Counted from the stretch's first letter, positions 8,176 to 17,681 are shown. The stretch: DNA of 64,000 nt from Piscinibacter lacus (GCF_016735685.1 NZ_JAERRA010000001.1:1178001-1242000), one strand, 5' to 3'. Notes: generated by a model from the sequence alone, not told the origin. Numbers and translations are program-made.

Positions 8176-8610
8176 TCAGCGCACCACCAGCACCGGCAGC
8201 TTGGAGTGCGTCAGCACCTTCTGCGTCTCGCTGCCGAGCAGCAGCGCGCTGACCCCACGCCGGCCGTGCGAGGCCATCACGATCAGGTCGCAGCCGGCGG
8301 CCTGGGCATGGTCGATGATGGCTTCATGCGGTCGGTCGGCCTCGACGGCCGTCACCGTGTGCGGCACGCCGGCGGCTTCGCAGGCCTCGACGATGGCCGC
8401 CAGCCGATTCTCGGCCAGATGGTTCTGGGTGGCCTGGAAGTCCGAGGGGCTGACCGGCGCCATCTCGCTGATGCCGGAGTAGTCGAAGGGCTGCTTCACC
8501 GTCAGGGCATCGATGCGGGCGCCGAAGAGCCGGGCCATCGCGACGGCCGCCTGCACGGCCTTGCCGGTGATCTCGCTGCCATCGGTGGGCACGAGGATGC
8601 GCTTGTACAT
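8176..8610 (-). CDS. Universal stress protein, UspA family
   Basis: A 144-residue single Usp domain. The N-terminal MYKRILVPTDGS strand is classical, and the ATP-binding signature is complete (VMASHGRRGVSALLLGSETQKVL, the G-x2-G-x9-G-S/T pattern). ATP-binding members act as nucleotide-dependent stress factors in the cytoplasm. Upstream in-frame codons before 8610 lack support. The gene stands alone, convergent with purN. Confidence 0.92.
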   Translation of the reverse strand: MYKRILVPTDGSEITGKAVQAAVAMARLFGARIDALTVKQPFDYSGISEMAPVSPSDFQATQNHLAENRLAAIVEACEAAGVPHTVTAVEADRPHEAIIDHAQAAGCDLIVMASHGRRGVSALLLGSETQKVLTHSKLPVLVVR

Positions 8611-8724
8611 ATCGGGTTCTCCGTCCGGCCCCGCGGGACGCGGGGCATGGGCCATCGTGGCATGCGCGACATGCGCTTGTCTTGAGGGGGATCAAGGAGG
8701 GGCGGGCGGGCCGCCGCGCCGCGC

Positions 8725-9612
8725 TCAGCCGCCGGTGGCCACCGGCCGGGCCGGGTCGCTGCACCACTCGCTCCAGCTCCCGGGGTAGAGCCGGCTGCCG
8801 TCGAGGCCGGCCACGGCCAGGGCCAGCAGGTTGTGGCAGGCGGTCACGCCCGAGCCGCACTGGTTCACGACCTGCCCCAGCGGCCGCCCGCCGATCAGCC
8901 CGGCGAAATCGACCCGAAGGCTCTCGGCCGGCTTGAAGCGGCCGTCGGCGCCCAGGTTGTCCTTGAAGAAGCGGTTGACCGCGCCGGGGATGTGGCCGGC
9001 CACGGCATCCAGCGGCTCGACTTCACCGCGGAAGCGTTCGCCGGCGCGGGCGTCGATCACCGTCAGACGCTCGCCCAGGGCCAGCACGGCTTCGGCATCG
9101 AGCGTGGGCATCGTCGCGGGGCCGAGCGGGTAGGGCGTGGACGTGGCCGGGCGGGCGGTGCTGTCGGCCAGGCCGCCGTGCTCGATCGAGCCGCCGGCCG
9201 CCTGCCATGCGGCCAGGCCGCCGTCGAGCACGGCCACGGCCTCATGCCCGGCCCAGCGCGCCAGCCACCACAGCCGGGCGGCGAAAGCCGCGCCCTGGCG
9301 GTCGTAGACGACCAGGGCCATGCCCGGGCGCAGGCCCCAGCGGCCCAAGGTGGCGGCGAAGGCCGCGCGATCGGGCAGGGGATGGCGGCCGCGGAAGCGG
9401 CCGTCGGCATCGTGCTTGGGGCCGGCCAGGTCGTGGTCCAGATGGGCATGCACGGCGCCGGGCAGGTGGCCCTCGGCGAACTGGGCTGCGCCGGCGGCCG
9501 GGTCGCTCAGTTCGAAGCTGCAATCGACGATCAGCGTGGCCTCCCCGGCCGCCAGGCGGGCGGCGAGGGCGGCGGCATCGATCAGCGGGGTGGGCAGGGT
9601 GGGGGCGGTCAT
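8725..9612 (-). CDS. Sulfurtransferase (3-mercaptopyruvate/thiosulfate type), two rhodanese domains
   Basis: The 295 residues form tandem rhodanese domains: an inactive N-terminal one with LIVDCSFEL, EGHLPGAVHAHLD and VVYD, and an active C-terminal one with VIDARAGERFRGE and GHIPGAVN. The catalytic loop is CGSGVTACH, with Cys near position 250. The CGSGVTA loop is the form seen in 3-mercaptopyruvate sulfurtransferases such as SseA, but thiosulfate specificity cannot be excluded. CAGGAG lies 6 bases upstream of the ATG at 9612, which decides that start over the ATG at 9618. The protein is cytoplasmic. Confidence 0.9.
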   Translation of the reverse strand: MTAPTLPTPLIDAAALAARLAAGEATLIVDCSFELSDPAAGAAQFAEGHLPGAVHAHLDHDLAGPKHDADGRFRGRHPLPDRAAFAATLGRWGLRPGMALVVYDRQGAAFAARLWWLARWAGHEAVAVLDGGLAAWQAAGGSIEHGGLADSTARPATSTPYPLGPATMPTLDAEAVLALGERLTVIDARAGERFRGEVEPLDAVAGHIPGAVNRFFKDNLGADGRFKPAESLRVDFAGLIGGRPLGQVVNQCGSGVTACHNLLALAVAGLDGSRLYPGSWSEWCSDPARPVATGG

Positions 9613-9676
9613 CGGCATCTCCTGGGGCCGGGACGGTCGGCCGCTGCGGATTCTGGCGGCTTGCGGCCGGCCCGCT

Positions 9677-10597
9677 TCAGGCCTCGGCGGGATCGGCCGC
9701 CGCATCCGGCGCCGCCCGGCTGCGCAGCAGGGTCGCACCCAGGCCGGCCACCACGACCAGGGCCATGCCGGCCAGCGCCGTCGCGTTCAGCACGTCGCCG
9801 AAGAACAGGCTGCCGAACACGGCCGCATAGACGATGCCGAGGTAGTGCAGGCTGGCATTCACCAGGGTGCTGCCGCTGGCATAGGCCCGGGTCATCAGCC
9901 ACTGCGCCAGGGTGGCGAAGCCGCCGACGGCCAGCAGGCAGGCCAGGCCGAAGGGCGTGTGCTCCCGCGTCCAGCCGCCGCCCAGGCCGAGCAGCGGCCC
10001 GAGCAGGGTCAGTCCCAGGCCGACGAGCACGCTGCCCAGCGAGAAGTAGAGAACCACCCGCGCCTCCGGCTCACCGGCCCGGCCGAGCGCGGTGACTTGC
10101 AGGTAGGCCAGGGCCGACAGCAGGCCCGAGGCCAGGCCGATCAGGCCATGGCCGAGCTGCTCGCGCGCCAGCGTCGGCTGCAGGATCAGCGCCACGCCGC
10201 CGAAGCCCACCAGCACGCAGGCGACCAGGCGGCCGTCGACGCGCCGCCCGCCCATCAGCACGGCGCCGCCGATCAGGAACAGCGCCATCCAGACCGAGCT
10301 CATGTAGTTCAGCGTGATCGCGGTGGCCAGCGGCAGGCCGCCGATCGCGATGAACCACATCGACAGCGCCGTCACGCCCGAGGCGCTGCGCCAGACATGC
10401 ATGCCGGGCACCGGCGTGCGCCAGTTGCCGCCCTGCGCGCGCAGCAGCGCGGCCATGGCCAGCAGGCCGATCAGGCCGCGGTAGAAAACCACCTCGCCGG
10501 TGCCGTAGCGCTGGCTGGCGAACTTCACGGCCACGCTCATCAGCGCGAAGCACAGGGTCGCCAGCAGCATGGCGACGGCGGGGGGCAGGCGGGTCAT
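9677..10597 (-). CDS. DMT/EamA family transporter
   Basis: A 306-residue membrane protein with about ten hydrophobic helices in two homologous halves, each an EamA repeat. The first half includes MLLATLCFALMSVAVKFA and FYRGLIGLLAM; the second half includes FATLAQWLMTRAY and the conserved LHYLGIVYAAVFGSLFFGD segment. The family exports or imports metabolites such as amino acids, purines or S-adenosylmethionine, and the substrate here is not predictable. The start is the ATG at 10597. The gene is followed by the sulfurtransferase gene on the same strand after a 64-base gap. Confidence 0.88.
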   Translation of the reverse strand: MTRLPPAVAMLLATLCFALMSVAVKFASQRYGTGEVVFYRGLIGLLAMAALLRAQGGNWRTPVPGMHVWRSASGVTALSMWFIAIGGLPLATAITLNYMSSVWMALFLIGGAVLMGGRRVDGRLVACVLVGFGGVALILQPTLAREQLGHGLIGLASGLLSALAYLQVTALGRAGEPEARVVLYFSLGSVLVGLGLTLLGPLLGLGGGWTREHTPFGLACLLAVGGFATLAQWLMTRAYASGSTLVNASLHYLGIVYAAVFGSLFFGDVLNATALAGMALVVVAGLGATLLRSRAAPDAAADPAEA

Positions 10598-10614
10598 CGA
10601 GGGGCGCAAGACGA

Positions 10615-10643
10615 AGGGGCACGGCCTGGCAGGCCGTGCCCCT
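10615..10643 (-). terminator. Hairpin terminator of the Rieske oxygenase gene
   Basis: A perfect 13-base stem (AGGGGCACGGCCT / AGGCCGTGCCCCT) with a 3-base loop lies 42 bases past the oxygenase stop. On the minus strand the stem is followed by TTCGTCTTG, a weak T-rich tail, so an intrinsic or assisted terminator is likely. Confidence 0.6.
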
Positions 10644-10685
10644 CGGGGGCCGCGCGGGCGGCGCGGCGGGTGTGGCGAACGGGGC

Positions 10686-11813
10686 TCAGCCGAAGGCCGC
10701 GCCCATCTTGCGCCGGTACCACTCGTGGAAGTGCTGCATGCCGTCTTCCATCGGGCTCTGGTAGGGGCCGGCGTCGTTGTCGCCACGCTGGTACAGGGCC
10801 AGGCGGCCGGCGTCCATGCGTTCGGCGATCTCGTCGTCCTCGACGCAGGTCTCCATGTAGGCGGCCTGCTGGGCCTCGATGAAGTCGCGCTCGAAGGCGT
10901 GGATCTCCTCGGGGTAGAAGAACTCGACGAGGTTCAGCGTCTCGCGCGGCCCGCGCGGGTGCAGGGTCGAGACGACCAGCACATGCGGATACCACTCGAC
11001 CATGGTCAGCGGGTAGTAGGTCAGCCAGATCGCGCCATGGGCCGGAGCCTCGCCCTCGCGGAAGCGCAGCAGGGCCTCGTGCCACTGGCGGTAGACGTCC
11101 GAGCCCGGCTTGCCCAGGGCCTGGCCGGCATGGTTGGCCACGCCCACGGTCTGCACCGAATGCTCGCGGCCCATCTCCCAGCGCAGGTCCTCGCAGGTCA
11201 CGAAGTTGCCCAGGCCGGGGTGGAAGGGGCCGACGTGGTAGTCCTCCAGATAGACCTCGATGAAGGTCTTCCAGTTGTAGGCGCAGCGGTGCACGTGGGC
11301 GCGGTCGAAGACATAGCCTTCGAAGTTGAGCGCACTGCGCGGGCCCAGGCTGCCCAGGTCGGCCGCCACGTCGACACCGTTGGCCTCGAAGAGCAGGCCG
11401 TTCCATGACTGGATCGGGTAACGCGGCAGGTGCAGGCAGGGGTCCTGCTCGAAGTGCGGCGCGCCGACCAACTGGCCCTGCAGGTCATAGGTCCAGCGGT
11501 GCAGCGGGCAGACGATGTTCGAGCCCGTGTTGCCGCGACCGCGCAGCATGATGGCCTGGCGGTGGCGGCAGACATTCGAGACCAGCTCGATGCCCTGCCG
11601 GGTGCGGACCAGGGCGCGGCCCTCGCCCTCGTGCAGCAGGGTGTGGTGGTCGCCCACCTCGGGCACGGCAAGCGCATGCCCGAGGTAGCGGGGGCCAGGT
11701 CGGATGAGCACCTCCATTTCGCGACGGTAGAGTTCCTCGTCGAAATAGCTCGACACGGGCAGCTGCGCATGGCTGCGCACGAGGACGTTGCGGGTGATGC
11801 TCAGGTCGGACAT
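10686..11813 (-). CDS. Aromatic ring-hydroxylating oxygenase alpha subunit (Rieske non-haem iron)
   Basis: The 375-residue protein has a Rieske [2Fe-2S] site, C-R-H then C-P-L-H-R-W (about residues 82-105), and a mononuclear iron site carried by NWKTFIEVYLEDYHVGPFHPGL, with the bridging Asp in EDYH. The architecture matches alpha subunits that need an external ferredoxin or reductase for electrons; none is adjacent. ATG 11813 is chosen over an in-frame TTG at 11843. The gene is divergent from xseB-ispA-dxs, an arrangement I recall in other Burkholderiales, which raises the possibility of a role on isoprenoid-derived or endogenous substrates. The substrate is unknown. Confidence 0.88.
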   Translation of the reverse strand: MSDLSITRNVLVRSHAQLPVSSYFDEELYRREMEVLIRPGPRYLGHALAVPEVGDHHTLLHEGEGRALVRTRQGIELVSNVCRHRQAIMLRGRGNTGSNIVCPLHRWTYDLQGQLVGAPHFEQDPCLHLPRYPIQSWNGLLFEANGVDVAADLGSLGPRSALNFEGYVFDRAHVHRCAYNWKTFIEVYLEDYHVGPFHPGLGNFVTCEDLRWEMGREHSVQTVGVANHAGQALGKPGSDVYRQWHEALLRFREGEAPAHGAIWLTYYPLTMVEWYPHVLVVSTLHPRGPRETLNLVEFFYPEEIHAFERDFIEAQQAAYMETCVEDDEIAERMDAGRLALYQRGDNDAGPYQSPMEDGMQHFHEWYRRKMGAAFG

Positions 11814-12021
11814 GGTCCGGGCAACTCCAGTCTTGAAGGACAAGCAGGGCCCAGCAGCTCGCGGTTCCGGCGGGGTGGGACGACCGTTTCGGGTCGGTGC
11901 CGGCCGAGCTGCACCAAGGGACCGTCGGAGGTCGACGGGGGGCGGATTGTAGCCAGGGGGTCGGCGAGGCCGAGGCGCTGCGGGCCAAGGGCAAGGGGGG
12001 CCTGATCGAAAACCCGCTGAC

Positions 12022-12027
12022 TACAAT
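12022..12027 (+). promoter_or_regulatory. Candidate -10 element of xseB-ispA-dxs
   Basis: TACAAT lies 46 bases before the xseB ATG in the 260-base divergent gap shared with the Rieske gene. No convincing -35 is seen at 16-18 bases upstream, so the assignment is tentative. Confidence 0.3.
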
Positions 12028-12073
12028 GGATGCGTCTTCTCCAGCGATATCCACGGGCTGCGCGCCCTGCACG

Positions 12074-12337
12074 ATGGCCCGATCCTCCCCGCTCCCATCC
12101 CGTCCTGCCACGGCCCACGAAGCCACCGATCCGTCGCCGAGCTACGAGGCGGCACTGGCCGAACTGGAGACCCTGGTCACGGGTCTGGAATCGGGTCAAT
12201 GGCCGCTGGACCGCCTGCTGGATGGCTACCGCCGCGGGGCCGAGCTGCTAGCCTTCTGCCGTGATCGCCTGCAAGCGGTCGAGCAGCAGGTGCAGGTGCT
12301 GGAAGCCGATCAGCTCAAGCCCTGGAAGGACGCATGA
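12074..12337 (+). CDS. xseB: Exodeoxyribonuclease VII small subunit
   Basis: An 87-residue helical hairpin protein that joins XseA to form exonuclease VII. The diagnostic core is [20 protein letters not shown], then [22 protein letters not shown] and a coiled-coil end. The start at 12074 gives a length close to the family norm; an in-frame ATG at 12026 would add 16 Ser/Pro-rich residues and overlaps the likely promoter. Its stop overlaps the ispA start by four bases (ATGA), indicating translational coupling. The xseB-ispA-dxs order is widespread in proteobacteria. Confidence 0.93.
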   Translation: MARSSPLPSRPATAHEATDPSPSYEAALAELETLVTGLESGQWPLDRLLDGYRRGAELLAFCRDRLQAVEQQVQVLEADQLKPWKDA

Positions 12338-13227
12338 CGCACGACACCTTCGAGGCCTGGACACGCGAGACCCTGGACCGCGTCGAGCAAGGCCTGATGA
12401 ATTGGGTGCGGCTGGAAGCGCCCGCCGGGCTGGGCGAGGTGATGCGCTACGGCGTGCTCGATGGCGGCAAGCGCCTTCGTCCCCTGCTGGTGATGGCGGC
12501 CGCCGAGGCGGTGGGCGCGGCGCATTCCGAGGCCGCGCTGCGCGCGGCCTGCGCGGTCGAGCTGATCCATGCCTACTCGCTGATCCACGACGACATGCCC
12601 TGCATGGACAACGATGTCCTGCGCCGCGGCAAGCCCACCGTGCATGTGCGCTACGGCCAGGCCATGGCCATGCTGGCCGGCGATGCGATGCAGGCCCTGG
12701 CCTTCGAGGTGCTGACGCCCACCGAAGGCGACATGCCCGCCGCGCTGCAAGCCCGGCTTGTCGGCCTGCTGGCCCGTGCGGCTGGCGAGGAGGGCATGGC
12801 CGGCGGCCAGGCCATCGACCTCAGCAGCGTCGGCCAGCCGCTCGACGAAATGCAGTTGGCCGACATGCACCGCCGCAAGACCGGCGCGCTGCTGCTGGCC
12901 AGCGTGAAGATGGGCGCCGCCTGCGGCGACCCCCCGCCCGCCGTCCGGGATGCCTTGTCGGATTTCGGGTCCGCCCTGGGCCTGGCCTTCCAGGTGGTCG
13001 ACGACATCCTCGACGCCACCCAGGCCTCGGCCACGCTGGGCAAGACCGCCGGCAAGGATGCCGACGCCAACAAGCCCACCTTTGTCACCGTGCTCGGCCT
13101 GGAGGTGGCCCGCGCCCGCGCCCGTGCCCTGCACGCCAGCGCCCATGCCGCCCTGGCCCGCACCGGGCTGCCGCAGACCGATCGCCTCGGCCTGCTGGCC
13201 GACCGTGTGCTGGACCGCAATTCCTGA
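12334..13227 (+). CDS. ispA: (2E,6E)-farnesyl diphosphate synthase
   Basis: Condenses IPP with DMAPP and GPP to give FPP. The 297 residues contain GGKRLRP near residue 44, the first Asp-rich motif DDMPCMDND at 86-94, the GQAMDL-like element GQAIDL, the KTG motif (HRRKTGALL) and the second Asp-rich motif DDILD. All metal and diphosphate ligands are in place. The gene is coupled to xseB upstream and lies 19 bases before dxs, placing precursor supply and chain elongation of isoprenoids in one operon. Confidence 0.96.
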   Translation: MTHDTFEAWTRETLDRVEQGLMNWVRLEAPAGLGEVMRYGVLDGGKRLRPLLVMAAAEAVGAAHSEAALRAACAVELIHAYSLIHDDMPCMDNDVLRRGKPTVHVRYGQAMAMLAGDAMQALAFEVLTPTEGDMPAALQARLVGLLARAAGEEGMAGGQAIDLSSVGQPLDEMQLADMHRRKTGALLLASVKMGAACGDPPPAVRDALSDFGSALGLAFQVVDDILDATQASATLGKTAGKDADANKPTFVTVLGLEVARARARALHASAHAALARTGLPQTDRLGLLADRVLDRNS

Positions 13228-13246
13228 GCCGCGCAGGATGCCGACG

Positions 13247-15169
13247 ATGACCTCTCACCCCCTGCTCTCCACCATCGACAGCCCGGCCGATGTCCGGCGG
13301 CTCAGCCGGCCGCAGCTCAAGCAACTGGCCGACGAGCTGCGCGACTTCCTGCTGCAAAGCGTGGCCCGCACCGGCGGCCACTTGTCGAGCAACCTCGGCA
13401 CGGTCGAGCTGACGATCGCGCTGCACCATGTCTTCGACACGCCCGACGACCGCCTCGTCTGGGATGTCGGCCACCAGACCTATCCGCACAAGATCCTGAC
13501 CGGCCGCCGCGAACGCATGTCGACGCTGCGCCAACTGGGTGGCCTGAGCGGCTTCCCGCGCCGCGACGAGAGCGAGTACGACACCTTCGGCACCGCGCAT
13601 TCCTCGACCTCGATCTCGGCCGCGCTGGGCATGGCCCTGGCCGCGCAGATTCGTGGCGAATCGCGCCACTGCGTCGCCGTGATCGGCGATGGCGCGATGA
13701 CCGCCGGCATGGCCTTCGAGGCCCTGAACAACGGCGGCGTGCCGCATCAGGGCAAGGTGCCGCAGGTGCTGGTCGTGCTCAACGACAACGACATGTCGAT
13801 CAGCCCGCCGGTCGGCGCGCTGAACAAGTACCTGGCGCGCCTGATGAGCGGCAAGTTCTACGCCTCGGCCCGCGAGGGGGCGAAGAGCGTGCTCAAGAAT
13901 GCGCCGCCGCTCTTCGAGCTGGCGCGCCGCTTCGAGGAGCATGCCAAGGGCATGGTCGTGCCCGGCACCATCTTCGAGGAGTTCGGCTTCAACTACGTCG
14001 GCCCGATCGACGGCCACGACCTCGACGCGCTCATCCCCACGCTGGAGAACTTGCGCGACAAGCCGGGTGCGCAGTTCCTGCACGTCGTCACCCGCAAGGG
14101 CTTCGGCTACGACCGGGCCGAGGTCGATCCCATCGCCTACCACGGCCCGGGCAAGTTCGACCCGGCCATTGGCCTGCTCAAGCCCGCCAGCCCGCCCAAG
14201 CCGACCTTCACCCAGGTCTTCGGCCAGTGGCTGTGCGACCAGGCGGCGGTCGACGAGCGCCTGGTCGGCATCACGCCGGCGATGCGCGAGGGCTCGGGCC
14301 TGGTCGAATTCGAGCGCCGCTTTCCGGCCCGCTACTTCGACGTCGGCATCGCCGAGCAGCATGCGGTGACCTTCGCCGCCGGCCTGGCCTGCGAGGGGCT
14401 CAAGCCGGTGGTCGCGATCTACTCGACCTTCCTGCAGCGCGGCTACGACCAGCTCATCCACGATGTCGCCATCCAGAAGCTGCCGGTGGTCTTCGCCCTC
14501 GACCGGGCGGGCATCGTCGGCGCCGACGGCGCCACGCACAACGGCGTCTTCGACATCGCCTACACCCGCTGCATCCCCCATTGCAGCGTGATCACGCCGT
14601 CCGACGAGCGCGAATGCCGCATGGCGCTCTCGGCCGCCTTCCTGCAGGACCATCCGGTGGCGGTGCGCTACCCGCGCGGGGCCGGCACCGGCGTCGACGC
14701 CGGCAGCGACCTCACGCCCCTGCCCTGGGGCCGGGGCCAGGTGCGCCGCACGGCCGGCGGGCAGGGCACCGGGCCGCGCCTGGCCATCCTGGCCTTCGGC
14801 ACCGTGCTGCAGCCGGCCCTGGCGGCGGGCGAGGCGCTGGATGCCACCGTGGTCGACATGCGCTTCGTCAAGCCGCTGGACCGCGAGCTGCTCGACACCC
14901 TGGCCCGCGAGCATGAGGCCCTGGTCACCGTCGAGGAAGGCTGTCTTCCGGGCGGCGCCGGCAGCGCGGTGCTGGAGGCGCTCCAGGCCCTGGGCCAGCT
15001 CCGGCCGGTGCTGACGCTGGGCCTGCCCGATGCCTTCACCGAGCATGGCGACCCCGGCCTGCTGATGGCTCAGCTCGGCCTGGATGCGGCGGGTATCGAG
15101 CGCTCCATCCGCCAGCGCTTCCTGCCCGTCAGCGCAGTCGGCGACGGCAGCCGCCAGGCTGCGGCCTGA
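13247..15169 (+). CDS. dxs: 1-deoxy-D-xylulose-5-phosphate synthase
   Basis: A thiamine-diphosphate enzyme that makes DXP from pyruvate and glyceraldehyde-3-phosphate, the first step of the MEP pathway. The 640 residues have the N-terminal [20 protein letters not shown], the ThDP/Mg motif [18 protein letters not shown] with NDN, the catalytic-Glu region [18 protein letters not shown] and the C-terminal [18 protein letters not shown] lies 8 bases before the ATG at 13247, which favours that start over the ATG at 13238. It is the last of the three core operon genes; a 2OG oxygenase gene follows 43 bases later. Confidence 0.97.
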   Translation: MTSHPLLSTIDSPADVRRLSRPQLKQLADELRDFLLQSVARTGGHLSSNLGTVELTIALHHVFDTPDDRLVWDVGHQTYPHKILTGRRERMSTLRQLGGLSGFPRRDESEYDTFGTAHSSTSISAALGMALAAQIRGESRHCVAVIGDGAMTAGMAFEALNNGGVPHQGKVPQVLVVLNDNDMSISPPVGALNKYLARLMSGKFYASAREGAKSVLKNAPPLFELARRFEEHAKGMVVPGTIFEEFGFNYVGPIDGHDLDALIPTLENLRDKPGAQFLHVVTRKGFGYDRAEVDPIAYHGPGKFDPAIGLLKPASPPKPTFTQVFGQWLCDQAAVDERLVGITPAMREGSGLVEFERRFPARYFDVGIAEQHAVTFAAGLACEGLKPVVAIYSTFLQRGYDQLIHDVAIQKLPVVFALDRAGIVGADGATHNGVFDIAYTRCIPHCSVITPSDERECRMALSAAFLQDHPVAVRYPRGAGTGVDAGSDLTPLPWGRGQVRRTAGGQGTGPRLAILAFGTVLQPALAAGEALDATVVDMRFVKPLDRELLDTLAREHEALVTVEEGCLPGGAGSAVLEALQALGQLRPVLTLGLPDAFTEHGDPGLLMAQLGLDAAGIERSIRQRFLPVSAVGDGSRQAAA

Positions 15170-15212
15170 GCGTCCGGGCGCCTCTCCCAAGGCCTGTCTT
15201 CCAGGAGCCGCG

Positions 15213-15788
15213 ATGAAGGGCGAGTGGTGCTATTTCAAGGGGCATTTCAGCCCCGAGACCTGCGAACGCATCCTGGCCATGGCCCAGCGCATTCCGGACC
15301 AGCAGGCGGTGATGGGCAAGGGTGGCGACAACAAGGACCTGAGCCACCGCCGCTCGCGGGTGCGCTTCATCCAGGTCAACGATCCGGACTTCCAGTTCCT
15401 CTTCGACGAGGTCTGGCGCCTGGGCCTGGTGGCCAACCGCGACTGGTTCAACTTCCACATCACCAACCTCAGCTACATCCAGCTTGCCGAGTACGACGCC
15501 AGCTACGAGGGCAAGTACGACCGACACCACGACGTGTTCTGGATGAATGGCGATCCGCACTACCACCGCAAGCTGACCGTCATCGTCCAGCTCACCGATC
15601 CCGCCGAGTACGAGGGCGGCGACTTCGAGCTCTACGACCTCGGCGGTGCCTATCCGGACAAGCAGGCCATCCGCACGCAGGGCACGGTCTTCGTCTTCCC
15701 GTCCTTCGTGCCGCATGCCCTGCGGCCGGTGACCCGCGGCCGGCGCCACAGCCTGGCGGTCTGGTTCGACGGCCCGAAGTGGCGTTGA
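15213..15788 (+). CDS. 2OG-Fe(II) oxygenase family protein
   Basis: A 191-residue double-stranded beta-helix dioxygenase. The iron triad reads H-x-D in YDRHHDVFW (about residues 106-113) and a distal His in SFVPHALRPV. The 2-oxoglutarate-binding Arg is in RGRRHSLAVWF. The overall pattern resembles prolyl-4-hydroxylase/PKHD-type hydroxylases. CAGGAG is 5 bases upstream of the ATG. It follows dxs on the same strand with a 43-base gap and may share its transcript. The substrate (protein side chain or small molecule) is unknown. Confidence 0.82.
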   Translation: MKGEWCYFKGHFSPETCERILAMAQRIPDQQAVMGKGGDNKDLSHRRSRVRFIQVNDPDFQFLFDEVWRLGLVANRDWFNFHITNLSYIQLAEYDASYEGKYDRHHDVFWMNGDPHYHRKLTVIVQLTDPAEYEGGDFELYDLGGAYPDKQAIRTQGTVFVFPSFVPHALRPVTRGRRHSLAVWFDGPKWR

Positions 15789-15811
15789 GCGCCAGGCATT
15801 CGCAGCCTGAG

Positions 15812-16834
15812 ATGGCGCTTGCCGAGCCCGACCCCGGGCGCGCGCCCGAGCCGCCCGAGCGGCGCCCCGACCTGAACCCGCGCATGCGCGATCTGCTGGT
15901 CCGCATCGAGCGGGCCGGCCGGCCCCCGCTGCCCAGCCTGGGCGTCGAAGGCGCCCGCTTGGCCTATGCCCGCGGCGCCGAGATCCTGGACCTTCCGCGC
16001 GCGCCGCTGGACCGTGTCGAGGACCTGCTGCTGCCCATGCGCGACGGCCAGCGCATCGCCGCCCGCCTTTACGCCCACGGCCCATGCGCGGGCCTGCGGC
16101 CGGCCTTGCTCTTCCTGCATGGCGGCGGCTATGTGCTGGGCGACCTGGAAAGCCACGACAGCCTCTGCCGCCAACTGGCGCTGCGCAGCGCCGCGGCCGT
16201 GCTGGCGCTGGACTACCGTCGCGCGCCCGAGCACCGCTTCCCGACCGCCGTGAACGATGCGCTCGATGCCCTGGCCTGGCTGGGGCGCGAGGCAGACACG
16301 CTCGGCCTGGACCCGCAGCGCCTGGCCGTCGGCGGCGACAGCGCGGGCGGCACGCTCGCTGCCGTCTGCGCCATTGTCGCGCGCACGGACGCCCGGGGTC
16401 GGCCGGCCGATCCGGCCCTGCCGGCGCTGCGCCTCCAAATGCTGATCTATCCGGTCTGCGGCCGCCTGCGGCACACCGCCAGCTATGCGGCCTACCGCCG
16501 TGACCATCTGCTGTCCGACACCACCCTGGACTGGTTCTTCGACCACTACGCCGCGCCCGCCGAGCGCGAGGACTGGCGTTTCGCCCCCTTGCTGGCGCCC
16601 GAGATGCGCGGTGCCGCGCCGCTGTGGATGGGCCTGGCAGCCTGCGATCCCCTGCATGACGATGCGCTGGCACATGCCCAGGCCCTGCAGGCGGCCGGCG
16701 TGCCGACCCGCCTGCGGGTCTGGCCGGGCGTGGTGCACGATTTCGTCAAGATGGGCCGGGCGCTGCCCGAGGCCCTGCAAGCTCATGCCGAGGCGGCCGA
16801 GGCCCTGCGCCTGGCCTTCGGGCTCGCGCCATGA
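15812..16834 (+). CDS. Alpha/beta hydrolase, HSL-type esterase/lipase
   Basis: A 340-residue esterase of the hormone-sensitive-lipase group. The oxyanion motif HGGGYVLGD is near residue 105, nucleophile Ser is in GGDSAGGTL near residue 175, Asp in ACDPLHDDA and His in GVVHDFVKM, a complete triad. About 60 N-terminal residues form a variable cap. The start at 15812 has no clear ribosome-binding site, so an upstream alternative such as TTG 15785 is possible. The gene overlaps the following GNAT gene by four bases (ATGA), so both are translated together. The natural ester is unknown. Confidence 0.88.
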   Translation: MALAEPDPGRAPEPPERRPDLNPRMRDLLVRIERAGRPPLPSLGVEGARLAYARGAEILDLPRAPLDRVEDLLLPMRDGQRIAARLYAHGPCAGLRPALLFLHGGGYVLGDLESHDSLCRQLALRSAAAVLALDYRRAPEHRFPTAVNDALDALAWLGREADTLGLDPQRLAVGGDSAGGTLAAVCAIVARTDARGRPADPALPALRLQMLIYPVCGRLRHTASYAAYRRDHLLSDTTLDWFFDHYAAPAEREDWRFAPLLAPEMRGAAPLWMGLAACDPLHDDALAHAQALQAAGVPTRLRVWPGVVHDFVKMGRALPEALQAHAEAAEALRLAFGLAP

Positions 16835-17283
16835 GCCTGGACGGCGGCGGACCCGACTTGATCCTGGGCGCCTGGGCGGACCTGGCCGCGCAGGGCGCCC
16901 GTGCCGTGCGCCTGGCCGTCTTCGTCGAGGAACAGGGCGTGCCCGTGGCGCTAGAGTGGGATGCCGACGACGCCCATGCGCTGCATGTCTTGATCGTCGA
17001 CGGCCCGCGCGGCCCGGTGGCCACGGCCCGCCTGCTGCCAGCCCGGGACGGGGTGGCGCGCATCGGTCGCATGGCGGTGCTGGTGACCGCGCGGGGCCGG
17101 GGCCTGGGCCGGCGCATGTTGCGCGCCCTGGTCGAGGCGGCGCGCTCGCGCGGGGATCGTGAAGTCAGCCTGTCGGCCCAGTGCCATGCGCTGGGTTTCT
17201 ACGCGGCCGAAGGCTTCGTGGCGGAAGGCCTGGCTTACGAGGAAGCCGGCCTCATGCATCGCGGCATGCGCTTGAGGCTGTGA
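16831..17283 (+). CDS. GNAT family N-acetyltransferase
   Basis: A 150-residue single GNAT domain. The acetyl-CoA loop is VLVTARGRGLGRRMLRALVEAA (Q/R-x-x-G-x-G/A type), preceded by the strand IGRMAV and followed by SLSAQCHALGFYAAEGF. The N-terminal AVRLAVFVEEQGVPVALEWDA is like the ElaA/YjcF subgroup. It overlaps the esterase gene by four bases, suggesting coupled expression. The acceptor molecule is unknown. Confidence 0.88.
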   Translation: MSLDGGGPDLILGAWADLAAQGARAVRLAVFVEEQGVPVALEWDADDAHALHVLIVDGPRGPVATARLLPARDGVARIGRMAVLVTARGRGLGRRMLRALVEAARSRGDREVSLSAQCHALGFYAAEGFVAEGLAYEEAGLMHRGMRLRL

Positions 17284-17293
17284 GAAAGGCCGT

Positions 17294-17310
17294 GCAGGCT
17301 CTCAGCCTGC
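17294..17310. terminator. Convergent hairpin between the GNAT and H-NS-like genes
   Basis: A perfect 7-base stem GCAGGCT / AGCCTGC with a CTC loop lies between two convergent genes. No U-run follows, so strength is uncertain. Confidence 0.4.
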
Positions 17311-17323
17311 GGGCTTGATCGGT

Positions 17324-17680
17324 TCAGCGTGCACTGGTCTCGCGCGATTCGGCGGGGTCGGCTGATTCCGCACCTGCTTCGGGTGCGGCCGGCGCATCGA
17401 CGAACGATTCGCCCGCCTCGATCCGAAGCTCTTCGACGAGGAAACCCTCGCGCAGCAGAGCCTGCTTGAGCCAATCCGGCTGCGAGCCTTGACCATCCCA
17501 GGTCTCGCCGCTGCGCGGATGACGGTATTTGGGGGCCGAGGGCGGCGGGGGAGGGGGGGCAGGCGCGGGGCCGATGTCGGCCCCGGCCAGTTCCTCGGGC
17601 GTGATCTGCCAGAAAGCCATCAACGCCCGGATGCGGTGGACGACCACCCGCTGTTCAGGCGTCAGCGAGGACTCCGCCAT
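17324..17680 (-). CDS. H-NS family nucleoid-associated protein, short form
   Basis: A 118-residue protein with the H-NS C-terminal DNA-binding motif: PKYRHPRSGETWDGQGSQPDWL (residues about 49-70) matches the KYR-x-P-x-x-G-x-TW-x-G-x-G-x-x-P-x-W pattern. The N-terminal part is only about 30 residues before a Pro/Ala linker, too short for the usual coiled-coil oligomerisation domain. An acidic, Ala/Glu-rich tail follows the DNA-binding part, an inverted layout compared with classical H-NS. It may act as a truncated partner or antagonist of full-length H-NS proteins (inference). A 75-residue Cys protein gene lies one base upstream. Confidence 0.75.
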   Translation of the reverse strand: MAESSLTPEQRVVVHRIRALMAFWQITPEELAGADIGPAPAPPPPPPSAPKYRHPRSGETWDGQGSQPDWLKQALLREGFLVEELRIEAGESFVDAPAAPEAGAESADPAESRETSAR

Positions 17681-17681
17681 T

